A stretch of DNA of 64,000 bases from Branchiostoma floridae (lineage: Eukaryota; Chordata; Leptocardii; Amphioxiformes; Branchiostomatidae), in contig NC_049991.1 in the NCBI RefSeq assembly GCF_000003815.2, positions 5,301,822 to 5,365,821 on the forward strand, given 5' to 3'. Under the pieces are notes generated by a model that had not been told where the DNA came from, ran no database searches, and worked only from the letters and a program-made list of their open reading frames with translations. This document shows positions 15,201-23,600 of this stretch, in pieces. Within the stretch, counting starts at the first letter, position 1; each line of letters begins with the position of its first letter. A program made the translations under genes and the position numbers.

Positions 15201-15844
15201 GATGCTGGCACCCACTTCACATGTCTGGGTAAGAACAAACAAGTTAAAGTTGTCTGTATATCAGATTCTGTAACAGGTGCTTAGGGGTGGCTCCCATCTC
15301 CATTTCTGCAGCCCTTGGGCCACACATTTGTGAAGCCACTACAGCAGGGGGCTAGTCCACTGGTAGTGTTGAGTGTTTAACTCCCATACTCTTCCTCATT
15401 ATGCTGAGTGCTAAGCAGAGAAAGAAGCATGTACCATTTTTAAAGTCTTTGGTACCACACATCCGGGAATCGAACTCACGACCTATCAAATGCAAGGCGA
15501 ACACTCTACCCACTCTGCCATTTCACCAGTTTAACGAACGTGTGGAAGCCACTTATTGCGTTAACAGCGATTACACGTTTGATTCCAGTTCAAGATATAC
15601 ATTATCTTTCAATGTGGGCTTTCCATGATTCCACATACAATAATATCTTTGAATATCACTGGGCGCATTTAGTTTAGCATTGTACTATGAAAATACATTT
15701 TGTACTTTATCTTATGCCCCTATAGCTCCACCACCAATGCTCCGTGTACTGGGACACTATGGATGCAGCAGCGCCTCCTGTCCAGAAGGCATGCACTGCA
15801 GGGAGGTCGACGATGGTGGATCGTTCTCTTGCTGGGCCGACTAA
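6248..15844 (+). CDS. Secreted CAP / EGF / ShK / C-type lectin mosaic protein, CLEC18-like
   Basis: Predicted secreted or matrix glycoprotein of about 640 residues. Exons: 6248-6403, 7310-7412, a doubtful 7556-7589, 8016-8139, 8356-8444, 8750-8832, 9686-9709, 9971-10063, 10323-10445, 10901-11032, 11915-12094, 12712-12939, 13756-13890, 14174-14287, 14730-14843, 15151-15228, 15726-15844. Order: signal peptide ([19 protein letters not shown]); CAP domain with [15 protein letters not shown] and [14 protein letters not shown]-like [12 protein letters not shown] linker; EGF; a six-Cys ShK-like module ending [12 protein letters not shown]; repeated EMPT linker and EGF; C-type lectin domain ([20 protein letters not shown] to YVCES); EGF; calcium-binding EGF ([14 protein letters not shown]); and a Cys-rich tail. 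Vertebrate CLEC18 shares the CAP-EGF-lectin order but lacks the ShK and the extra EGFs. Almost all introns after the CAP exons are phase 1, typical of exon shuffling. The third exon's donor is weak, so the CAP centre is uncertain. Confidence 0.88.
7741..7835. repeat. Short inverted-repeat element
   Basis: In an intron of the CLEC18-like gene. The left end TAGCCTGAGTACCACTCCG mirrors the right end CGGATGATTGTACCCAGGCT with mismatches, about 95 bp in all. The TAGCCTGG(G)TACCA terminus is shared with 47781-47890 and 53152-53577, so these look like one family. No clean target duplication here. Confidence 0.55.
9064..9126. repeat. Perfect 63-bp palindrome
   Basis: The left arm 9064-9094 and right arm 9096-9126 are exact reverse complements over 31 bp, with a single G at 9095 as spacer. 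The core arm sequence is CATCGCTATCGATAGGGCAA. It lies in an intron of the CLEC18-like gene. No mismatch was found when the arms were compared base by base. Confidence 0.93.
11262..11475. repeat. Imperfect inverted-repeat MITE
   Basis: The left part reads AAGCAGAGGTTAGACGTTTT followed by TCAGGCTTTCTATTTTGT. The right part contains the mirror AATAGAAAGCCCGATAAAAA followed by GAGCCTAACCGCTG. A related fragment, TACTCTGCAAGCAGAGGTTT GGCTCCGGCTGTTTT (split here), occurs at about 37965-38000 inside ENOSF1. The ends are approximate. Confidence 0.5.
12487..12550. repeat. Near-perfect 25-bp inverted repeat, 14-bp loop
   Basis: Arms 12487-12511 and 12526-12550 begin GTCCTCTGGAAATAAAGG and pair with only three mismatches around a 14-bp loop. 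In an intron of the CLEC18-like gene. Confidence 0.85.
13040..13555. mobile_element. DNA-transposon-like element with dense sub-terminal repeats
   Basis: Termini AAGCATTTGCACGA (13040) and TCGTGCAAATGCTT (ending 13555) are exact inverses. Next to both ends there are inverted copies of TTCGTACGAATA. Inside, short motifs such as CACGAACCTTATG, CACGAATCAC and TTTGCGAAAACG recur in both orientations. It has no long reading frame. It lies between the two C-type-lectin exons of the CLEC18-like gene. No target duplication was identified. Confidence 0.7.
15260..15540 (-). mobile_element. tRNA-derived SINE, minus orientation
   Basis: On the minus strand the tRNA-like head has a B-box-like GTGAGTTCGATTCCCGG followed by a body containing AAAGACTTTAAAAATGGTAC and a tail with TGGACTAGCCCCCTGCTGTA. 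The same head, body and tail order is found on the plus strand at 22118-22730, which identifies a dispersed family. Confidence 0.65.
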
Positions 15845-16635
15845 CAACGTGGCATCAGGATTGATCTTGTTTGTTTGTCCTAAAGCTCTCAAACTATGAT
15901 CCAGCTAATCGCTACCATGCTTACGGACAGATTTTGGTAGAAGATAGAATGATTAAATCAAAATATAGTAACTTTCTCAATGAGTTGTACATGTGGGTGT
16001 AAACCAGATCATTCTACACGACTGTCTTGTTCTTTACACACATATGACGAACAGAGATTTCCACATACTTTCCTTCTATTTTGTTGTTCAGGCTTCATTC
16101 AATAAAACAGTTGCACAGAAATCTGATGTGATCATTCAGTATGAATCTAGAAAATGCCTCCCATTAACTGTATGATAAGAACAGTTTGAAACAGCCACAA
16201 ATTGAGTGTGAGGATCCCTGGTCATAATCAGGTGGTACCCAGTCTATGACAGACACAAACCTTAACCAAAAACATAACCTTCTGACAATTTGAAAGGTAA
16301 TACAGTTAACTGGAAACCTATCAAAAAAGTTAAGCCTATGCTTATGTAACCTGGTATGTTAAGCTGTAATCTTGAAGAAAAAAAAAAGAACATTATCAGA
16401 GATGAAAGACCAACAATGAATTTTATAATAAATTTAATCTATCAATTTTTCCTTGGCTGATTTGACTTAACACTTGTGCAATCATTTTGTAAGATGCACA
16501 AAATACATGCATGTGCACTGTTGTTGGAGAAAACCAAAGAAGATGAGTACAGTGTAGTTGAGTACATGATGATGACGATAATGAGTACATGCACTTTTTA
16601 CTTAAAAATGCAAATACAGAATGACTACATTGTAT
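15845..16635. other. Convergent 3' intergenic region, CLEC18-like / MRPL58
   Basis: About 790 bp of AT-rich sequence with the likely polyadenylation signal of the upstream gene at 16101. The right half is presumably MRPL58 3'UTR. No exon or defined repeat seen. Confidence 0.4.
16101..16106 (+). terminator. Likely CLEC18-like polyadenylation signal
   Basis: AATAAA 257 bp after the stop of the CLEC18-like gene. The converging MRPL58 stop codon is at 16636, so the two 3' ends are tail to tail about 0.5 kb apart. Confidence 0.5.
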
Positions 16636-19600
16636 CTACAAGTCTACAGGAATGGCACGGTCACGCTTCGTCTGTTGTCTGATCTTTTTCTGCCTCAGTC
16701 GCTCCCGGTTGGCATTCTCTACACTGGAACAACAGCACACAAAAAAAACAATATTAAACATCAACAGATATGCCAATTTCTGATACAAATCTGACATAAC
16801 ATATCAATAAATGATGACCAAGGAATCATTTCTACTGACACTCGAAGAAATCAACATATTTTTCAATGTATTCTACAGATTTATAAAGTTACGATGTACA
16901 AGCATTATTTTCTATTGCAGAAATGAGGAAAATGTTGGAAAACGAAACAACATTTTCATCACTCTGATATCAGATTGAAAATTTTATGTCACTTGCTGGT
17001 GGACAACCCCAAAAAGCATAGGGTTGGCAGAACTTTGCTATGGTAACCGACTACCCGTAAAAATGATATCAACTAAATGCAATCTAAAATTCTAACTCCT
17101 ACCTTAGTCTCCACATGTTTCTGTCCTCCTTACTGGGTTCCTGGGGTTTCTTGTTGACCTCCTCGATCATCTCCCTCAGCTTCTTCAGGGCGTCGGCCAG
17201 GTTCCTCATCTGGAACCGACTCACCTCAGACTTGATGATCAGCTCTCCTTCTTTATTGATGCGACTCTTTTGCTGCAACACAAAACATCTATCAGTATGA
17301 CACATCTGTACTGTTGTTGATATGTGTTACTAATAAAACCACAATACCTGGAAGCAAACTTAAAAGATGGAGGCTGCTGGAAAACTGGTATCATGTCTAC
17401 GTGCAAGTAAGTCTAACCCCCACTTGACGGTAAAAGACGATAAGCTGGATAGTGAGTGAGAGAGATTTACTGTTGATATTCTATACAGAGACTTCTATTA
17501 CAATGTACATGTACTACATCTACCTTTGTGGTGCTTTTATTGTGCTATAGGAGGGAATAGGAGGCTTTTGAATTCATGTTTTCCATAGTCCAGAAGTCAT
17601 ACAATATTACAAAGAGACATATTTTTATTACAATGTCATGAATTCGTAGACCGCTGGTATAAAGTACACATCAAAGACTAAAAAAAATGAAACACATGCA
17701 AACATTTCAAGCTGTACAGTACTTTGGTCTGCATGTTTTCTTGGAAAGCATTGTTATGGTCACAATGTCTTGATTTTCAATTGGAAACAAGTGATAGTAT
17801 ATGGCAGTACCACATCTGTAAGCTTCTGTCTGACATCTTCAGGCAGCCAATCAGCACTCTCCACATGGAATCTCAAGTCCACCTTTGTGTTCACTGAAAA
17901 ACAAAACTTTCAATGATTCGTCAATGAAGATTAGACATCCAGGTAATAAGATATACCAAAAGCAGTTAGGCCTAGGAAAAAAAATGTTGTGTTTCCTGTT
18001 TCAGTCCTGAAAAAATTAGGGTCGGTAGGTAGGGGATATCTTTTTTTTTTGTAATTTTTTTTAGGCTAGCCAAAAATCTAGTGATACATATTACAATACA
18101 GTTGAACAAAGGAAACTGAAATGCATGAGGACACTTGTCTTTCGATGTCAAACTTTGATTTTGTGCACAATAGATAGGACAAGCAGACTGTTTTTACTTC
18201 AATAGGAAGCAGGCTGAATAAAAATTCTAACTGGAAGCTATGTGACTCTACTGCCCACCCAAAAAAAAGTCTAGGGTCGGCAGGTTTTTCTAGGGAAGGT
18301 AGGGAAACAGGAAACACAACATTTTTTTTCCTAGGCCTTACTCAAATAATTTACTTAGTTGCTTAAGTAACTGCTATTTAGCAAAACTTTCAAACTTTCA
18401 ATGTCTTTTGTGACCATTTGATACAAATGATAAAAAGCTGTTACAAATATTTTCTAAAAGAATAAACAAGTGTGCGTGTATGAAGTATAATGCACATCAT
18501 AAAGTGATAAGTTTCAAATAATGAAAATGAAACTACCTTTGTTCACATGTTGTCCCCCGGCTCCACTACTTTTGCTGTATGAAATCTTTAACTTGTCTAA
18601 AAGCAATAAGACAAAACATATAGTTATGCACATTGTCATTGATTAAAAACAGTCACAGCCAAGTTGTTATTTCTAGCAATAAGTATAAAATATCAGTACA
18701 TTTTAGTTATTATTAGATATCAATCCATCGTTGCAAGTGTTTGTTTGAATGCAAATTTGAAAGAAAAGAAAATATACACTGTACAGTATACAATTAGTAT
18801 GACGTCAATGAAATGCCTGTATACACAAAATTATATGATACTGACAGAGCTGTCACATGCAAATCAAAATGTTTGGAGTCTCTTAAAACAAACTAGAAGA
18901 CTTCTCACCTACAGGGATGTGCCCATCAAACTTGTCAGGGTTACTGCGTGTGCTGTAAGCTCCCTATTGGAAGAGAAGGCCATGGTATTATACTATAGTA
19001 TCATTTGATACTACATACAGTTTCCTTGCATTTCATATCTGCTTTGTTTTTCCAAAACTCCATCCATCTACAAAATATCATAAAAAAATACAGACAGACA
19101 TGCAGATAAACATCACCCCAATTATTAAAGATAACTCTTTCATTCTTGGAAGTCCATTATAATTTATGGACTTTTCGGAACATTTGGGTTTAATTTGGGT
19201 TTTATCTTATCAAGGACGTTTTCTATTATGGGCACCCCTTAAATTTTTTAGTGGTTGAAAGGATGAGTTTGACTGCTTGTTAGACAAATTATGATTACCT
19301 AGGAAACTATCTTTTTGTTGCCTTTGCTTGGCGTCTATGACTCCGCTAGACAAGGTCTCTACTAGGTGCTGTATGCATGTGAGTGCACTACTAACACAGT
19401 ATGCTGTATGATATAATCAAGGAGCTCCTTGATATAAAATATATACTGTAAATCACTTTATCTTCACGGTACCAAATTTTCACGGTCTGAGAAAATTGAA
19501 CTTGTTCTCGGAACTATATGTTCACTGTCGAGGCAAGTGCACATGAAAAATGTCTGTGAATTATTTTTTATCGGTAATGATAAGTTCACGTTACAGTCGT

Positions 19601-19830
19601 CACCGTGAAAACAGTGAACATAACATTACAGTGAAAAAAATCAGGAATTACAGTAGTTTGGGTGGGAGGGCGCTCACCTCGGGAACTTTCAGGAAACTTG
19701 TGGGGTCGCTGTCGGGGTATAATCTGTCCAAACTGTACACACTCTTGTACGTGGAACTTCTAGATATATGAGGAACCTGACAAGAACCACGGTGTAGTCT
19801 GAATAGGGCGCAACAACTTCTACGGAGCAT
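16636..19830 (-). CDS. MRPL58: Mitochondrial peptidyl-tRNA hydrolase / large-subunit protein mL62 (ICT1)
   Basis: MRPL58 is a mitochondrial ribosomal large-subunit protein with codon-independent peptidyl-tRNA hydrolase activity that rescues stalled mitoribosomes (family knowledge). Exons on the minus strand: 19830-19678, 18963-18909, 18596-18537, 17893-17811, 17272-17103, 16723-16636; all phases agree and give 202 residues (human 206). The start includes a leader and the family motif YKSVYSLDRLYPDS. The catalytic GGQ lies in SGAGGQHVNK. SRFQMRNLADALKKLREMI and the basic tail NANRERLRQKK match the family. The ATG at 19830 was chosen because it precedes a basic, Arg-rich presequence. A Harbinger-like MITE sits in the third intron. 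The gene is head to head with POLR3E. Confidence 0.95.
17969..18337. mobile_element. PIF/Harbinger-like MITE (TTA target duplication)
   Basis: A 369-bp element. Terminal inverted repeats of about 35 bp start GGCCTAGGAAAAAAAATG and differ at few positions. It is flanked by TTA at 17966-17968 and 18338-18340. A TTA (TWA) duplication with GGCC termini fits PIF/Harbinger. A degraded related end may lie near 34694-34730 (AAGCCTAGGAAATATAG). Confidence 0.8.
19446..19653. mobile_element. TA-flanked MITE, family A copy 1
   Basis: A 208-bp repeat starting CTGTAAATCAC and ending GGAATTACAG, flanked by TA, as in Tc1/mariner-like MITEs. It is homologous along its length to 35196-35403 and, inverted, to 54510-54716; shared internal blocks include CTTGTTCTCGGAACTA and ATGATAAGTTCACGTTACAG. 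It ends 25 bp from the MRPL58 first-exon donor. Confidence 0.75.
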
Positions 19831-20345
19831 TTTCAAACCGGGCAGGGAAAAACCTAGACGGCAAGGACACTTTCACTGACCTCTGACCCTTCTTGTCAGC
19901 AAAGACCACACAGCCTTCCAATGATGAACATGTTAGTAAAAGAAAATGTACTCAGAATTTCTTATAATCGGTTATCGTTTATACATATGATTATACATAT
20001 GTTAATATTATAAATGCAAATTCGTTTGTCAGAAAGAAGTTTTGTACAACAGTCTGATTTTCGAAATTGAAAGAATAATTAGTTATAGTATGGGGTCTTG
20101 GCCACATTTGTAACAGGGTGCCGCCATCTTTGCGAAGAGCGCGCACGTCGGCTGCAGATGATTTGCAAATCTTTGCTTTAATCTGAAGAATTCCTAAGCT
20201 AATGGGTCATTTCCTCCAAGAACTTGAGTCCAGGAACCTCCAGGAATCAGTTCAAACCGATTTGCGAGCCACAGGTAAGAGGATTGTGTGGTATTTGTCG
20301 GGATATGTTTCAAGGCTTAGCTGGGCGCCTCTTGTGGCATGAAAT

Positions 20346-20427
20346 GGTAGCGTGGCCGAGCGGTCTAAGGCGCTGGTTTAAGGCACCAGTCATTTCGATG
20401 GCGTGGGTTCGAATCCCACCGCTGCCA
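20346..20427 (+). tRNA. tRNA-Leu (anticodon AAG)
   Basis: 82 nt folding as a class II tRNA. Acceptor stem GGTAGCG/CGCTGCC closes with one G-T pair and discriminator A. The A box is GTGGCCGAGCGG. The anticodon stem CTGGT/ACCAG encloses loop TTAAGGC, so the anticodon is AAG. A long variable arm and the B box GGTTCGAATCC are present. A TTTTT Pol III terminator follows at 20433-20437. No intron. It lies 213 bp before the POLR3E start codon on the same strand. Confidence 0.96.
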
Positions 20428-20432
20428 AGACC

Positions 20433-20437
20433 TTTTT
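20433..20437 (+). terminator. Pol III terminator of tRNA-Leu
   Basis: Run of five T five bases after the discriminator base, the usual distance for tRNA gene termination. Confidence 0.8.
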
Positions 20438-20640
20438 GCTCCTTTGGCGGTGTTTTACAACTTTCTCCGTCGCTTTCTTCACTCATTTACCCCGTTAGGT
20501 TTGCTCTCTAAAATCCATCTTCGTGGTTTTTCATTTTTTTTAACGCAGTCAGGTCATTTCCAGATCACGCTTCAAGTTCAGCGAAGAGCGCTGCCTATCT
20601 TATTCCTTCGGGACTGCAGCCTGAACTTTGACATCGTAGC

Positions 20641-23600
20641 ATGGCGGAAGACGACGACCCGGTAGTGGACGAGGTACAAGCTCTGCAATTTCAACATTTT
20701 TAAGTTATCAATATGAAAATTTACCTTCATAAACGTGTAGTATGATATGATGAGATAACACCACAGCTTCTGTATTTCGTATTACCCTCTCAAAACGTCG
20801 ATAACATAGTAACATAGTTATAACCTTAGCAACCATGCTTGCATGCTAAGGTGATATACCAGTGCAGTAGTTGTTGCACATGGCACCGGCATGTTGCGTC
20901 AAGGATATTAACAAAAATTCAAATTTGTTTCTTAACCTCCTTGGTTGCATGTTGCAACTTTGCAAGATAGAAGCATTGAATAGCATAGGTCAAGGGCAAC
21001 AATTTAATTTTCCAACTACAAGTGTAACGTTAACAAAGAAATCAAAAGTGAATCCCATATTTTACGCGCAATGAAACTGCTCTTTTCGGTCGGCAGGCAT
21101 ACAAATACTAGTTGGTTGTTTGTGAATAACCGGACCGACATGTTTGACGCAAGGCGCCGCAAGGTCACCTACTCATTTGTAACACGCCTGCTGTCGTCTG
21201 ACAATGATATAATTAGAGTGCTTGTACACTCGGACGGCTTTTGCCACAGCACATTCTGGCGACATTATGTAAAGTATTTGTAAGTGTAGCTTTGTAAATC
21301 TTTGTTCTGTGGCTGTTTTTATGGGCCATGGGCCTGATACAAAATAAATAAAAGTTTACGTCTATATAACGTTATACTACAGGTGACCAGATGTAAGCCT
21401 TATTTTTGTCGTTAAAGGTTGATGTCTTCCTTGCAAAAGGGCTTGCAGAGAACTTGTACCTCTTTCAGGTAAGAAATTTATCAAAAAGTACATCCTACTT
21501 TTTATAGTTTTGTCAGGTCTGTACTTTGTATCATCTTACAATTTCTTTAACACCTGAAGTTTTATGGTACTGCCTATACTTAGAGTAAATGATTTGGCCA
21601 CAATATTGGTCCATTTATCACTGCAGTACCCTCTACGGCCAGCAGGAGTAATCCATGACCCTGCCAAGGTCCAGGCAGCACGGTTCAAACCTCACCATAA
21701 AAAGGTTTGTCTGATTCATTCATTGTCAGTAAGATATAAGAGACATGTTTGGCGTATTCAAAATTGCCTTTAGCTTTTCTACTGTTGGTTTAAGTTTTTT
21801 TTTACATGTTACTAGTAAGTTTGTAAATAAAGTCTTTAGCAGCCATTCCAATTGTCCTTGAGGGGGCCAATCAGTTCCAGACATGAGAGATTGTATATTA
21901 TGTATAACACAGGCTTGTCTTCCTTGTGCAATTCAGGTTGAGTTGGAAGTTGGGATTGATACCCAGAGTCGGCAGTATGCGTGGAGCAAAGGGGAACAGA
22001 TAGCACTGAATGTGGACGGCAAGGGTCAGGAGGCCTCACATTTTGGAAGGTATGAAGACAAACTCTCAGCAGAAACCTTTGTTGTTGTTTTTAGACACCA
22101 TTTTCCTCTCAGGTAAAACCGGTACAATGGCCTGAGTTTGCAGTCGTGAGTTCAATCATGGCCGCTTCATACAAAAGACTTCAAATATGGTATGCAGGGT
22201 TCTAGCCAGGATTTCATTTTAGCGTAGTGGGAATGGCATGGTAGCGAATCGACCAATCAGGAGATTGGTGTGGAAAGGGGGTCTTGGCCCTTCCATGGTG
22301 AGATTTTGAAAATGTAGAGTTAAAAGTTGGCACACAATTTGAAGGATTTTTGGTCAGTTTTGAGTGGCATATCATCATTTTTCATTGTTCAGACATTGAT
22401 TAGACATTGTTTCATAAGCAAATGATAGCAAAACACTAGTTAAAGATTAGCGTAGTGGCCCTTATTTTAGCGTAGACGTAGTGGTCACAAATCATAGCGT
22501 AGTGGCCCACTACGCTAAAATGCACTAGCTAGAACCCTGGTATGAGCTGCTTACTCTGCTTATTAGCAGTACTCAACATTTGGGAAAGAGTATGGTAGTT
22601 GAACACACAGAGACCACTAGCTGTGGACTAGCCCCCTGCTGTAGTGATTGCACAATTTGCTATATATGTGCACCACTGGTTGGGGAAGTTTAACTTGAAT
22701 CTTGCTCTGGTGCAAAGTTTTTATTTTTAGATTAACTGTCAGCAGATGGCATTGTCAACATACTATAGTGTTTGTGGCTTAATTTGTTTATTCATTCCAA
22801 TGTCTATGTGACTGAGAATTCATGTTTTTATTTGTTGTTTTTCAGTGATGTCATGGATAAACAGGTCCTGGCATCAACCACAGTTCCCAATCCAGCCTCC
22901 TGTTATGCTGTAGGCATGGTCAGAGATGGTGAGTGACAGTTTTATAGTTATAAAGCAAAATCTATATTGCTATTGTTAGCATCTCATAGAAGCAGCCGTG
23001 TTCTGGTCACCTGTCCCAGCTCAACCAATCACTCGATCCATGTTGATCACTTGACCCAGCATAGTACTGTAAATGCAGAAATGTTCTCGGTGGATTAATG
23101 TTCGCGGTTTTCGCGGCGGCCGTTTCACCCCAAATTTAAAACCACCGCGAATATTTTTCCATAACAGTAAGAGACTACAGTGCATGGTGCTACCGCGAAA
23201 TTAAAACCACTGCGAAAAGTCCATTTTCTGCTACCGCGAAATTAAATCCCTGCGAACTTAAATGCATTTACAGTAATTAATCGGGCTCTTGAGTGATGTT
23301 TAGTAATTTGCCATCTTACTTAGCTTCTTTTCCCAGACTAACAAAGTATGAAACTCTCTCAATGACAACTGTTTTCCTTCTGTATAGACAGCATACCATC
23401 TGAAAGTCATCAAAACCAGTATCCACTGATAGCAAGTATAATAATTTGACTTAGCTCACTGGCAAGAACTTACTAAACTAAGTAGAAGTGGTCAAAGGTC
23501 CTTGCATTGAACAGAAACAACAACTTTTTTCTATCCATCTTTTCTTTTTAATTACAAGTGTCAACACTTCTAACAATATTTGACACCTACTAGCTCTTGC

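Larger units (their letters stand above)
19831..20640. promoter_or_regulatory. Shared divergent promoter region, MRPL58 / POLR3E
   Basis: 810 bp separate the two start codons, which point away from each other. The interval must contain both 5'UTRs and promoters. No TATA box is evident at a convincing distance. A complete tRNA-Leu gene lies in the POLR3E-proximal part (20346-20427). Transcript starts cannot be placed from sequence alone. Confidence 0.6.
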
